In this document: one piece after another, positions 32,194-43,669 of the stretch | How positions within the stretch are numbered: the first letter of the stretch is position 1 | Layout of the letters: each line of letters opens with the position of its first letter | Assembly (NCBI RefSeq): GCF_033118175.1 | Contig: NC_083692.1 | Coordinates: 16,130,001-16,194,000 of the forward strand | Length of the DNA: 64,000 nucleotides | Reading direction: 5' to 3' | DNA from: Dama dama | Taxonomy: Eukaryota > Chordata > Mammalia > Artiodactyla > Cervidae | The notes under the pieces: model-generated | What the model was told of the DNA's origin: nothing | Database searches by the model: none | Seen by the model: the letters and a program-made list of their open reading frames with translations, nothing else | Made by a program: the position numbers and the translations under genes

Positions 32194-32202
32194 TCAAGGT
32201 CA
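32194..32202 (+). promoter_or_regulatory. ERR response element (TCAAGGTCA)
   Basis: An exact match to the extended half-site bound by estrogen-related receptors, about 27 kb upstream of the ESRRB exon. A 9-base match is expected by chance at about this rate in 64 kb, so the context matters. Confidence 0.3.
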
Positions 32203-33365
32203 GGGTTTTCCTGGTGTAGAGCTCTCTGGCTGCGACAACATCAATCCCTAGCCTGAGGTCTCAGCACGGCCATCCTCTTCCTGTCTGAACTAGCCCACGG
32301 TTCCCCCCAGGATGACAAAGGTGCCTCCGGTTGGCAGAGGCAGGGCAGATAGCAGGCAGGTGTGCCCAGGCCCCCACACCTCACCTGCCAGCCTGGCTCT
32401 GCCAACCGCACTCAGCATCGCCAAAGCCCCGGTTACTGTTGTACTGCTTGTTGATTCCCGGGGCGGGGAGAGGCCGAGGGAGGGGCAGCCTCACGCCAGT
32501 CCATCCAGCTGTGTCCAGGTGGCCCACGACGGTGGCAGGCAGAGGGCACGAGCGTCGTGGGGAGTCACACATGGCCCCGCCCCGTCTCAGCAGCCACCCC
32601 ACAAAGAGCCTTCAGGTAACTGTCATAAAGCCTGGTTTGCCTGAGAGCCCCAGGTGCCGGGAGGCCGAATACTGACTCTGTTGGCATAGCACGTTCTGGT
32701 TTGGTGATGCGAAAAGGGCCAGGTCTCAAAACTGTAGAGACGCAGTCCCTCGCGGTGAAGGTGCGGACACATAGGGACCCAGTGGCCTCTGTTATCCTGG
32801 GAGGCTGGGGCCCTTGCAACCCTCACTTGGACTCTCCTGGGTGGTCCTATAGGCCTCCCTCTGGCCCTTCAGCTCCCTGAAATGACTGGGCAGCCTGACT
32901 TTCAGAGGCAGCCCTGAGAGACCACTAATTTGGTGAGGGCAGGGGCTCACTGTGACTTCCTCCATCAAAGGAAGCTGGGCACGTGGCCCACCCTGCCCAC
33001 TGCTGGGTCCTTCTGGATCATCTGGTCCAGTTTACACGGGAAGGAAAAGAGCAGAGGTTCCATTCAGATGTACCACCTGGGACTGGGGACAGCTTTTGGC
33101 TGCAACCTCCCCTGGAGTGGATATTTCAGAAATCAGAGCAGGTTGGTAGGCGGCAGCAAGGGGAAGGATGCAGAGAAGAGTGCAGAGAAGAGACCTCCAC
33201 AGCATTTGGTAAGAGAATGCTTGTCTTCCCTGTGAATAGGTACCCGATGAATGGGGTGAGGATGAGGAAGGGAGGACGATGCGGGGAAGCTGGCACGGCT
33301 CTCACCAGGCCCTGCTTCTCATCAGGCCCCCCCCAGCTGCATGGTTTCCCCTCGGACACCCCTAT

Positions 33366-33412
33366 TCCTTCGCTTCCTTCCCTTCCTTCTTCACTTCCTT
33401 CCTTCCTCCTCT
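33366..33412 (+). repeat. (TTCC)n pyrimidine tract
   Basis: Imperfect TTCC/CTTC tetranucleotide run. Confidence 0.85.
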
Positions 33413-33424
33413 GTTCACTCATCA

Positions 33425-33540
33425 TGTAACAAAACTTTAATGAGTTCTACTCTGTACCAGATATTCCTCTAGGTGCTAGGGATTCAGCAGTGAGAAAACA
33501 GACAAGACACCCTGCCTTTGTGGAATTTACATCCTCGTGG
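33425..33540. repeat. Ancient L2/MIR-class repeat
   Basis: 'TCTGTACCAGATATTCCTCTAGG', 'GCTAGGGATTCAGCAGTGAG' and 'TTTGTGGAATTTACATCCTCG' form a mammal-wide repeat signature; family uncertain. Confidence 0.5.
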
Positions 33541-34435
33541 ACGCATCTCTCCCTTTGCCTTTTACCAACTCATTGCCTACATTATTCTCTTACAACCTGC
33601 CCAGCTGCTGACAGCCATGATGAACTCCAATTGGAGAGTCTAAGCCTCATTCTCCCATCCAAAGCTGTCAATTAAGTGCCTACAATGTGCGGGTACCATT
33701 ATAGACCCTGGACATCTTGGGCATTTGTCATGAGGCCACACCTCTCTGGGTGAAGAGCAATTGAAGAGAAGTACCCCCTCCCCGCCTTGCAAATTGTGCG
33801 CAGAATCCGAAGGACAGTGGAAAAGCCAGTATTAGGCCAAAGTATGGAGCTAGTTTGGAGAGCCAAGGAGGCCTCCCCCTCCCCACTGGCTTCCTCTCCC
33901 GGCCCAGGCCAGGATCACGCCTTGGCGACCACGGCCCCCTCGCACCCTTTGGAGCCCAGTAGACCACAGTCGGAAGCTGGGCTGCACTGGGCCCTGCGCC
34001 TCCTGGGAGTTGTCTCCCCGCCGCTGCAGCCAGGCCGCTCCAGACTCAGGCAGCGCCCCCCCCCCCCCCATCCCTCCCTCCCCACTTTAATTAACTCCGC
34101 CCGGATGCGCTGACTCACTCGTGGGCTCCGTGACCCGCCTGGTTGCAGAGGACACCTCCTCAGACACAATTACATTTGAGGATGAAGCATTTCCTCTGGG
34201 CACAGAAGGAGCCCGTGAAAGCTTTTGCGGGGGGAGCGGGGAGGGGGTCTGTTTGGAGATGACTCACAGAACAGGCCTGGAGGTGAGGGTGCGTCTCACT
34301 CAGACATTATCCTCCCGGTGGCTTCATGACTCTTTGGCAGTTTCTCTTCTTGGGGGGAAGAAGGAATGTGTCTACCTTTCCAGACAAAAGGGGCCTAATA
34401 TACGCGTTGACGGGGTCATATCCAGCCCCAGCCAA
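33541..34435. other. Repeat-poor DNA with C14 run
   Basis: GC-rich segment without named repeats. A C14 homopolymer (34056-34069) is followed by a TTTAATTAACTCC element and a TGACTCA (AP-1-like) site near 34112. Confidence 0.4.
34056..34069 (+). repeat. C14 homopolymer
   Basis: Fourteen consecutive C, then a TCCC-rich tail; prone to length variation. Confidence 0.9.
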
Positions 34436-34493
34436 AACACCTATGCTTAGAATTTCTTTTTTTTTTTTTTTTAACACCTATGCTTAGAATTTC
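34436..34493 (-). repeat. Poly(T) run between 21-bp direct repeats
   Basis: Identical 21-base copies (starting AACACCTATGCTTAG) at 34436-34456 and 34473-34493 flank exactly 16 T at 34457-34472. The structure fits insertion of an A tail alone, in minus orientation, with a target-site duplication. Confidence 0.85.
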
Positions 34494-35631
34494 CGAAGCT
34501 CCATGTGGCAACCAACAGGTCCATATGTATTTAACATGCTCTGTATGCCCGGGGCGACACAAAAGACATGGAATATGATCCTTTATCCTAGACTTGGGCA
34601 AGCATCAAGGACTCCAGACTCTGTAACATCCCTCCCTAATATCCCTGAGATATTCTTAGTCCCATTTTCTGGATCAGGAGATCAAGGCTGGGAGAGACCA
34701 AGGGACCTGCTTTCTCAGGAACCACACTGCCTTGAAGAATGAAATTAGCCAAGAATGAGTCTGGGGTCTAGCACTGGTGACTGTGGAATAGCCCAGAAAA
34801 AATAGCCCAGTCCCCCTTCCTGACTTGTATTTTGAAGACGCAGAAGAGAAAATTAAGACATGAGCCTGCAGGGCTGCGACGGGACAGTGTTCTGGGGAGG
34901 GTCTCTGTTGCCTTCAAAATCCAGCCTCTTGCAAGTCTCTGGGGACCAGTCAGCCAGACCCCAGGCCGGGGCCAGTCCAGTAGCTGTGCTTGGCAGCGTG
35001 GTGGGGTGGGGGGAAGGTCATTGGTGTTTCCTTTGCTGGGAGCCAGCATCTCTGTCTAAATTAAAGCAGAGGAGTTTGCATTTTAATGACGATTTTTCCA
35101 GGTTTGTGCCACTTTGAAGTGGCTGTTATTAAGAATACCGGACAAGAGAGGTCCAGCGGGAGATGTGGCACATATTTAATTTGAAATACACTCAGACACT
35201 TTTCCTATGAAGCTGATAGGGATGTATCCATCCACCCATCTGACCACCCAGGTACTTCCTGCCCAGGGTTCAGGTGCAGGGAAGATCAGTGAACTAGACA
35301 CACACAGTGCAACTGCTCCACAGCTAACCGTCTGATGGGCGTGCTGTAAGTCAGAGATATTCTGTACAAAAAGGCAAAAATCCAATCCGCTCCACCCCTA
35401 ACCTCTCACTAGCCCTGAGCAACAAGATCAGGGTTTAAGCTCCACGGGAGGAGAAATGTCACTTTGAACAGACCCTGCAAGGGCAGGAGAGAGGAAGAAA
35501 GGAGGAGGGGGCCACTGCTTTGGCCATTGACTGGGTGGCAACTCAGTGCGGGAGAAAGGCTCCTTCTGAACTGTTTGCTTGGAGTCCTTGACCTTAAAGT
35601 TGACCTAACAGAGATATCCTGGACCTTGGGG
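34494..35631. other. Unique DNA with nuclear-receptor half sites
   Basis: No gene or named repeat. About 35040-35115 is AT-rich with GTTTGCATTTTAATGACG. Two TGACCT half sites at 35589-35594 and 35601-35606 form a DR6-spaced pair (AGGTCA on the minus strand). Confidence 0.35.
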
Positions 35632-35830
35632 CCTGTCGAGGCTGGCTTTGTGTCCTGCCTGGCTCCATCACTTAATAGCTCTGCGGCTTCAAACAAATTA
35701 CTTAGCCTCTCTGAGCCTGGAGTTCTTGATATGCAAAATGGAGTCATACCTGTCTGGAAGAGTTGCCGGGCAGATCAGTGAGTTAGCAGCAGCATTAAGC
35801 ATCCATGATAATAGCTAATAGTATGTAGCC
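35632..35830 (+). repeat. MIR SINE
   Basis: 'CTGGCTCCATCACTTAATAGC', 'ACTTAGCCTCTCTGAGCC' and 'ATGCAAAATGGAGTCATACC' are MIR blocks in order. Confidence 0.7.
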
Positions 35831-35877
35831 TGTGCTGAGGGCTTCACCTGAATTCTTATTTAACTATCCTTCTCTCT

Positions 35878-36201
35878 GTCTTCCCTGGTAGCTCAATTGG
35901 TAAAGAATCCACCTGTAATGCAGGAGGCCCTGGTTTGATTCCTAGGTGAGGAAGATCCCCAGGAGAAGGGATAGGCTACCCACTCCAGTATTCCTGGGCT
36001 TCCCTGGTAGCTCAGACAGTACAGAATTCGCCTGCAATGCAGGAGACCTGGGTTCGACCCCTGGGAAGATCCCCTGGAGAAGGGAACAGCTACCCATTCC
36101 AGTATTCTGGCCTGGAGAATCCCATGGACAGAGGAGCCTGGAGGGCTAATGTCCATGGGGTTGCAAAGAGTCAGACAGGACTGATTGACTTTCACTTTCT
36201 C
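35878..36201 (+). repeat. Bov-A2-type dimeric SINE
   Basis: A short tRNA-headed unit is followed at about 35997 by a second, full unit with BovA body and CACTTTCTCAC tail. Same architecture as 15676-16011. Confidence 0.9.
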
Positions 36202-36234
36202 ACTGTCTTTCTTCCTCTCTCTCACACATACATT

Positions 36235-36400
36235 CATGAATGGATGCTATTATTACTTCACTTTACAGATGAGGAAACTAGGTCTCGGGGAACAGGTAGC
36301 CAGCACACAGGTAGTTGCACAGGTATTGAGAGACCTCACTGGGATTTAAGCCCCATGTCTCTGGCCCCAGGGCCTGTGCCCAATATTAATCCTTCTCACC
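36235..36400 (-). repeat. MIR SINE
   Basis: Reverse MIR: 'TTCACTTTACAGATGAGGAAAC', 'CACTGGGATTTAAGCCCC'. Confidence 0.7.
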
Positions 36401-37394
36401 ACCTGCATGCACAGTGTACACTGACAGCAGGCTAGTCTAGAGGCTGGACTCCTCCTCAAACCCGCGGAGAATTACCCCCAGTTGGATGAGGGGGAAAAAA
36501 ACATAGTCTAAATGAAACCATCTCCTTTCAGCCAGCCCTCTAGCGTGTTCCAAGGGGCGGGGGCCGGGGGCCGGGGGGAGGTGGGAGACTGGAAGGGGAG
36601 GCTCCCTCCCTGCTGACTCCCCGGCAGTGGCACCTGGAGACCCAGCCCAGGGGCGCTCGGGCAGTGTTTGCACCAGCACGTGCCCGTGAGCGTGTGTGTT
36701 GGGGGCGATGTTATTCACAGCCGCTGGCCAACAGTAAATAAGACAGTGGGGCTTGATTCATGAGGTCTGACAGGAAATCTATAGCATGTGGTGTCTATAA
36801 TCCGCACGCTACGACGTGGCAAAATGAAAGAACAACAGTCCAATTACGGGATCCTGGTTGATCCTGGGCACACTCCTCAGACCATGCAGGGCCTGGTTCA
36901 CCCTGGCGGGGGGACAGCCCGTAGGAATGGCCAGTCTGATGCCCCCAGGGTCTGGTCATGTGGACCCCAGCCCTACCGGAAGCGGCAGAGATGGTTGCCT
37001 GGGACATGGGAAGCGGTGGTCTGGGGGTCGGCAATCCCAGCCGGCTCGCTGAGCACCTAGCGCCCTGGCATCTTGAGGCCTCACCCCAGAGGAGTCCTTC
37101 AGCAGACAAAAAAGCTCCTATCCTCTCCGCCTCCTACTTTAGAACCCAGGAAGCCCAGGGTGTTGCCCTGGCTGGGCAAAGTCATTTCAAGGTCTGGCCT
37201 TTAAAGTCCTGAGAGAAGGCTGGGTTCTAGGGGCTCAGCAGGCTAGGGGTGTTAACACTCCCTTAGAGAACACACAGCGGTTCCCTACCAGGTGTGACAG
37301 TTGTCCACGTAGCAGTTTTCCTTCACCTTTAGGGCACAACCTATAGCTCTTCTACCCTTTCAGCCCCGATAACGGCCCTGACAATGTACTGCAT
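36401..37394. other. Repeat-free DNA: G4 tract and candidate conserved element
   Basis: A strong G-quadruplex motif at 36554-36585 is followed by 36715-36865, repeat-free sequence with CAACAGTAAATAAGAC, TTGATTCATGAGG and CTATAATCCGCACG cores. No gene signal. Confidence 0.4.
36554..36585 (+). promoter_or_regulatory. G-quadruplex motif
   Basis: G4-C-G5-CC-G5-CC-G6-AGGT-G3: five G runs with 1-4 base loops, a very strong quadruplex predictor. Confidence 0.7.
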
Positions 37395-38005
37395 CCAATG
37401 AACATCCATGAGTGAGTGTGACCTTATTTAGAAATAGCATCTCTGCAGACGTCATCAAGTTAAGGTGAGGTCATGCTGGGTTAGGGTGGCCCTAACATCC
37501 TTATATATGTGGCTCAGCTGGCAAAGAATGCACCTGCAATGTGGGAGACCTGGGTTGGATCCCTGGGTTGGGAAGATCCCCTGGAGAAGGGAAAGGCCAC
37601 CCATTCCAGTATTCTGGCCTGGAGAATTCCATGGACTGTGTAGACCATGGGGTCACAAAGAGTCGGGCACGAATGAGCTACTTTCACTTTCAAACATCCT
37701 CATAAGAAGAGGGAAATCTGGACACGGAAAGACAGACACAGAGAAGGCCACGTCAGACAGGGGTGGAGGTGGGAGCGGTGCATCCAGAAGCCGAGGAATG
37801 CCGAGGATTCGGGTCACCACCAGAATCTCCAGAAGCTAGGAGAAAGGCACAGAACAGACCCTTCCTCAGAGTCTGCAGAGTGAGCATGGCCCTGCCACAC
37901 CTTGATGTGGGACTTCCAGCCTCCAGAGTTGTGAGAATAAATGTCTGTGGCTTGAAGTCCCCCAGTTTGTGGTACTGTGTGACAGCAGCCTTAGGAAATG
38001 AGCAG
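37395..38005 (+). repeat. MLT1-like LTR, split by a SINE
   Basis: Same family as 31131-32112: 'GTGTGACCTTATTTAGAAATAG', 'GTCATCAAGTTAAGGTGAGG', then after the SINE 'TAAGAAGAGGGAAATCTGG', 'CACCTTGATGTGGGACTTCC', 'GAGTTGTGAGAATAAATGTC'. Family name tentative. Confidence 0.55.
37504..37692 (+). repeat. Bov-tA SINE inserted in the LTR-like repeat
   Basis: Head (GTGGCTCAGCTGGCAAAG) and BovA body. The duplication AACATCCTTAT/AACATCCTCAT (37494-37504 and 37693-37703) has one mismatch and marks the insertion site. Confidence 0.9.
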
Positions 38006-38184
38006 AGGCAGTATCCTGCACACAGCAAATACCCAAGCAGACAAATGTGTGCAGAGCTCCTGAAAGGTCTAAATTCAAGTCCTGCCTCCACCATTTAATT
38101 GGGTCTCTCTGATCCCTCTCAAGTCATCCTGCAAGGCCTTCCCTGCAAGGCAGCCAGAGCAAGGGTTTAATAGCATAGATCTGA

Positions 38185-38435
38185 TAGTAACAGGGCAGGT
38201 TTTGAGCACACGCTATGTGCCAGGCACTGTTCCCATCCTTTACAGGCAAGAGTTACGTTGATTTCATCCTCACAATTACCCTCTGAGGTAGGTACCATTA
38301 CTAATCCCATTTTACAGATGAGGAAGCTGAGCCCAGAGAAGCTATGAAACACCGAAAGTAACACAGCTAATAAGTTCAGGCACTGAAATCCAAGTAACCT
38401 AATTCTAGAATCCAGGCTATCACCCACCACATTTT
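38185..38435 (-). repeat. MIR SINE, near full length
   Basis: Reverse MIR from 'CACACGCTATGTGCCAGGC' through 'CCCATTTTACAGATGAGG' to 'AATTCTAGAATCCAGGCT'. Confidence 0.8.
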
Positions 38436-38444
38436 TCGTTGCCC

Positions 38445-38620
38445 CATTTAAAATCACCCAGTGACTTCACATCACACTTAGAATAAGATAAAAACTCCTC
38501 ACAGTGACTGACAAGGTTTTGCCTGATCTATCTCTGACCAAACCTACCTCTCCAAACTCCCTGGTACATACTTACAAATTCTTTATTATTCCTCCTGTTA
38601 TGAAATGGAGCCTAACTCCT
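38445..38620 (+). repeat. L2 LINE fragment
   Basis: 'AAAACTCCTCACAGTGACTGAC', 'AAGGTTTTGCCTGATCTATC' and 'CCTACCTCTCCAAACTCCC' match the L2 3' region. Confidence 0.6.
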
Positions 38621-39099
38621 GTCTTCTTGAATTTGGACTGGCCCCAGTGGCTAGCTTAGTCAATAAGATGAGGCAAAAGTGATGACATGTGATTTCTAAA
38701 GCCAGATCAGAAGCAGCCATCGGCTTGGAATATTCTCTCTAGGAACCCAAGCGCCATGCTGTGAGGAAGCCCAAGCAGCAGAGACTCACGTGGGGAGGAC
38801 CCGAGGCTGCCGGCTGCCAGTAAAGCCACCGGCCAGCACCACTTGCTAGATTGTGGGGGAGCCATCCACTCCAGCTCAACCCCAGTTTGAGGTTTGCAGA
38901 GCAGCCATAAACCATTCTCCCCAAGCCTTAAACCCATGTTTCAGATTTGTGAGCAAGATGAATGATTTTTGCTATTTCAAAACACTACGTTTGGGGAGGG
39001 GTTGGTTACACAAGACTGGGATCCAGACAGCCTGGCTTCAGACTCCATCCTCAGAAGCACTGCATCATACCATCTCACCCGTCCTTAAAACCACTCCAG

Positions 39100-39622
39100 G
39101 AGTTCACACCAAGTTCAGAAAAAACCACCAGCTCCTCACCATGACCTACAAGGCCCTGTGGACCCATCTGTCCATTTTCTTCTTGGACCACACTCCTCCT
39201 CACTGCCTTCCACCTGTTTCTGTCCCTCAACCTTCTCAGGACCCCAGGCCTTTGCACAGGCTTTTCCCTCTACCTGGGCTGCTCTTGGCACCCCCTGGGT
39301 CATTCTCATACTTCGTGCGGATGTCAAAAAGTCCTGAACCGCCTTCCTTGCCCACCCTGTCTAGATGACCCCACCGTCTCCCCAGCCCCTATCTCCCACC
39401 ACCCTGTTAGATTCGTCTGTTGCTGTTTATTCCACTTTGCAGGGATCTCGCTATTTACTCGGTCACTTTCCCATCTCCCCACTAGAACATAAGTGCCTCA
39501 AGTATAGGAACTTGGCTGTCAAGTTCGCTGCTGCAATCCCAGGACCTGGCACCATGCCTGGCATGGAGTAGGTGCTTGGCAAGTATTTTCTTGATGGGTG
39601 AATGAGCGAATGAATGAATGAA
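39100..39622 (+). repeat. L2 LINE 3' end, long copy
   Basis: A good L2 copy: 'ATGACCTACAAGGCCCTG', 'CAGGCCTTTGCACAGGC', 'CACTAGAACATAAGTGCC', and the terminal 'AATGAATGAATG'. It explains the plus-strand open frame near 38853-39368. Confidence 0.85.
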
Positions 39623-39634
39623 GAATCCACACAG

Positions 39635-39825
39635 TTACTATTTATCAAGTTCTTACTCTGTGCCAGAAAACACGCTAAGTAACATGTTTTATAACAGGTA
39701 ACTTATAGCTCTGTGGCATGGATCTTACTCTTGCCATTTTGCAAATGAGGAAATCAGAGCTCATTTGGACCGAATTCAAACCAGGACACTATGGTCCCAT
39801 AGCCCATGCTCCTAGGCACTTGTTT
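39635..39825 (-). repeat. MIR SINE
   Basis: 'TCTTACTCTGTGCCAGAAAAC', 'CATTTTGCAAATGAGGAAATC', 'GAATTCAAACCAGGACAC'. Confidence 0.65.
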
Positions 39826-40594
39826 CCTCATCTGGATGAAAGGGGATGATCCTATCACCGCTCAGGGTAGCCGGTGACAGGGGAAGGACGCAGGTGGAGG
39901 TGTGTGTCAGGTGCTGTGTGTCGGGTGAAGGGAGGCCTTTAGTGATCGGCAGTGTCTTCCTGATCTTGGAAAGGCCCGGAGCTCAGTGGGCTTCTCCCTC
40001 AGACCTGCCTAGGGCTCTCGCCAAATTTCCCCTGACCCCCGATCTTGTTCATGATGTTCCTTCTTTCCTGCTAGGATGCCACCTCTTCTGAAAGGTGCGT
40101 GATCTGGAGAGGCAGAGGGGAGAAGGTGGCTCACACCCACCTGGGGCGGCGTCCTGGCTCACGGCTCACTCTTTCTCGTGAACACCCATTCTGCCGCCCA
40201 CAAGCCCTTCTCTGTTCTCTGGTGGGTCCGTGTGTTAGCTCCTCCTCCGCACATACACCCTGACGGGTCTAAGGTGAGGCTGAGGCTTACCCCACTGTAC
40301 ACCTTCATGGCCTCCTCCATCACCTGTCCTCCTGTGTCCCAAATAGCCTGGCATTCCGAAACTCCACCCTGGGATCCCAATCAGCCCACAAACAAGGTCA
40401 ACATCCTCACGAGGCGTCTTCAGGGCCCATGAACTCTGCCTCCTACACCATTCTTCAACAGATTAGGGGCTTTCCCTTTAGAGAAAGGTGAGTCTGGGTT
40501 TGTTAAAAGCATCGCCCAAGAATTATCATCTAGGGACATTCTCAGATTCTCCCCAAGCCTGGGGTACCCAGTCTCTTTCAGTTTTGAATGTTAG
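39826..40594. other. Unique DNA, no feature recognised
   Basis: No gene or named repeat. Confidence 0.4.
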
Positions 40595-40775
40595 CCACTT
40601 GCTAGTCTGAGTGGTTTAAAGGAGAGAACTTGACCACTAGAGGTAGGTTCAGATTCTGGCTCTGAGAGACAGCGGGTGAGTTTATTCACCTCTCTGAGCA
40701 GGGATTAAGATCTCTGTCGAGAAAGGCAATTTTGATCAATTAAGTGCTTTGTAAAGAGCTAGCATGGAGACTCTT
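40595..40775 (+). repeat. MIR SINE
   Basis: 'GTAGGTTCAGATTCTGGCTC', 'TATTCACCTCTCTGAGCAGG', 'AAGTGCTTTGTAAAGAGC'. Confidence 0.6.
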
Positions 40776-42144
40776 CTCCACTCTACTGTAGAACCCCAAA
40801 TCCATCCCTTCCTGGGACCCTGCAGGCTGGAAGCATTTGAAAGCTTTTAAGCCAAGTCTGTCTGCCTCTCAATCCTGACCAAGGGGCCTGGAAACAGGTT
40901 TCCAGTGGTGTTGGAAGAGCTGGGAAGTCTGGGGGGGCAGGAGGCCACAGAGAGTGATCTCAGGAACTGGTTATCGGGGGCCTGGGCAAAGGGATGCGAA
41001 TCTGAGGAATCTGTGAAGGAGGCTGCAGTGTGGTATGTTGGGGAAGGGGCCAGCCTCAGCCCCCAGCCTGAGAACCAGTGAATGAAGACCCAGGATGTTG
41101 TCTAGATAGGCGGGCACCACGCAGGCTTCTCTTCTGAGAAACGCCAGGTCTCAGAAGGTGCCAGGCACATGTGGATTAGAAGGGGGAGAGGGTCAGACAA
41201 TCACAGTCAATCTCGATTAACCCACCCAGCAGCTCCCTGGGTGCGGGGCTGGGCTGAGTCTAGGTTCTTCATGTACCACCTCTCCAGCCCCAAGACAGAG
41301 CAGTGATTACACCCATTCTCGGGAGGAAACTGAGGCTCAGGGAGAATAAACCATTCAACACACTCATGAGAGGGCAAGCATCCCCACTCAGGTCCCCCCA
41401 CTGCCCATGTGATTTTTGTCACCTCTGAGCCAGCGGACCTCACCCGAGGCAGGAGCCACCAGCCGGCTACTCTACACCTCATTTTCCACCCCCAGGTCCA
41501 TCATCCCTGATGATTTTCAACACTGCTGAGCAGAAGACTCACCCCAGAAGGGCAGGCGGCTTCATCTTTGATTATGTTGGCTGTCCCCACTCCCTAATAA
41601 AAGCTGCTCACCAGATGGATGGGAGGGGCAGGAAGACAGGCAAGAAGGGAAGCACACACACCCGCACACGCATTTCAGTTCACAGCCATGGCAATCCCAC
41701 GAGTGGGCCTGATTCTCTCCATTGTGCGGCGAAGGTCACTGAGCCCAGAGAGGTCAAGCTTCTTGTCTAAGGTCACAGAAACTGATTGACATGGAGCCAA
41801 GAAGCCAGGCCATAGCCTTCAACCCGGGAATTCCCTTGCTCTTTCTAGTATGTCATTAAAAACACCGAGCAAAAAAAAATGAAATTCAGAGTTAAAGGAA
41901 AGAAGAAGCATGCGTCAGGAGCTCAGAGGGTGGAGATGGGGACACTGATGTCTGTCCATCTCCTGGCCGTCCAGCAATCATTCCGAGGTCTGTTATCTGA
42001 GGGCATGTGCCCCCTGCCCCTGGGTAGCACAGCCAGAGCCATCCTTCCAGGTCGTTTGGGAAGGATGCTCTCCTTGGGGGGGACGGCCACTCACCAGACC
42101 CTGCTGTCCTTTCCCTGCCTCCTGGGCTCCCCAGCCTGCCCCCC
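40776..42144. other. Mostly unique DNA with two MIR fragments
   Basis: Reverse MIR fragments at about 41285-41400 ('AGGAAACTGAGGCTCAGGG') and 41665-41815 ('GTCTAAGGTCACAGAAACTG'). No gene signal. Confidence 0.45.
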
Positions 42145-42345
42145 AAATGTTATCTGTCAGTACACGGTAATTAGAGATGAGGCACGCTTGATAAAGATTG
42201 CTGCCTGCCCCGAGTGGAGCTGCCCTCTCGGACGTGTCTAATTAAAGTCCTGATTGATAAGATGAAGAAATCCCACCCGGATGGGATGTGTGCCGGCCTC
42301 TCCCCTCCTCTGTGCGTGCAGCCTCTTCATTATGGTGGTGAGGGA
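42145..42345. promoter_or_regulatory. Candidate conserved noncoding element
   Basis: Repeat-free block with two TAATTA cores (42168-42173, 42239-42244), a GATAAAG near 42190 and TTGATAAGATG near 42254. Dense homeodomain and GATA-like sites suggest a developmental enhancer; conservation was not measured. Confidence 0.35.
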
Positions 42346-42764
42346 GAGAGATATAAAGGACCCCAGGAAATGCTCCTACAAACCAATCAATACGTCCTTT
42401 TGTGCGACGTGGTGGGGCTGGGGCACGCGGCTCAGCCTTTTGAACCCTTTCCCGGGCCGCGGAGGCAGCCACGCAGCTGGAAGAGCCCCTGTTGCCTCGG
42501 GCTGGTCTGGCTGGGAGCTGTTCCTCCGCTGGGGCTTAGGTCTGCTCTGGGGATAATTGGCCCAATCCTCCCACTCAGCCCGCTTTCTCTCTACAGCGAA
42601 TCATAGTTTCCAGGATTTCTTGCAAAGCATACCCATGTCCACGCATCTGGACACCGCGCATCCTTCAGCAGCCTCGAGCTGGGTGGGCTTGGACCCATAC
42701 ACCAGGGGTGGAGCCCAGAAGCCACACGGGCCCCTTGATGGTCAAGAGAGAGGATGGCAGTGAC

Positions 42765-42995
42765 AAATGTCTTTCATCTATTGGCACTCACCCCCTGCCA
42801 GGCACGCACTAAGTGCATTTGTTACATCTCACTTCCTCCTCACCACACATCTTATCAGGTGGGTGCTGTTATTATTCCCAATTTAGAGGTGGGGAAACTG
42901 AGGCATAGGGAAGGTAGGTGTCTCGCCCAGGGTCACAGAACTGCAAGCCGCCAATCTGATGCCAGAATCTATGCTGACTGACACCCCTGATGCTA
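42765..42995 (-). repeat. MIR SINE, near full length
   Basis: 'CCTGCCAGGCACGCACTAAG', 'TTTAGAGGTGGGGAAACTGAGG', 'CAGGGTCACAGAACTGC'. Confidence 0.8.
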
Positions 42996-43669
42996 TAGAG
43001 AGGAAATAAGCAATTGCACCCAGTAGACTGTCCTGTCCTTGGATACACATATATTATTTTAAAGAGTTTTTAAGGGCCTAGAAGGATGGATAATAAATTC
43101 ATGATATGTGTCACTGGCAAGGGAGGGAAATAATGGAGATGGAGGTTGGGCACAAAGGAGTCTTTGATTTACTTGTGAATTCTGTTATTAAAACACAAAA
43201 CATAAATAACAACATAGTATCAGTTGTCAGTTTGGGGTGGTAGATACATACTATTTTCTGTACTTTTTTCCTTAAAAGTATTATTTTCTGTTTTTAAACA
43301 AAACCTACTGGCCAAAGGGAAACAAAATATTCTGTACTCATCTCTCCCAAAGTAGAGGAGAATGCATTATGTTACATGCAATAGGCTGCAATTTCCTTCT
43401 CAGCTCCGCCAAGAACAGGCAGTGTGGGGCTGAGATGCGCCCTCTGTCTATGAGAACACGCAGGTACCTGCGAGGGGCCGTCACTGCTGAGTAATAGATG
43501 ACTAGGGTTAGGTGTCCCAATAGCTCATCCCGGCTCTTCTGCAGGGCCAGACTGATCCCAAGGTGCCAGCTGGGGGCACAGGGGCTGGGCCGCCCTCCTC
43601 CAGCAGTCAGGGTGCTCTGTCCCTGCCCACCCCAGGCCTCGGCTCGATGGGGTGATGCAGTGCTGTACC
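42996..43669. other. Unique DNA, no feature recognised
   Basis: AT-rich until about 43320, then mixed. No gene or named repeat. Confidence 0.4.

Larger units (their letters stand above)
32113..33424. other. Unique DNA with a consensus ERR response element
   Basis: No gene or clear repeat recognised. TCAAGGTCA at 32194-32202 is a full match to the monomeric ERR/SF-1-type site. A (TTCC)n tract lies at 33366-33412. Confidence 0.4.

Noticed and set aside
38853..39368. 171-residue plus-strand open frame
   Set aside because: Largely explained by an L2 LINE 3' end.
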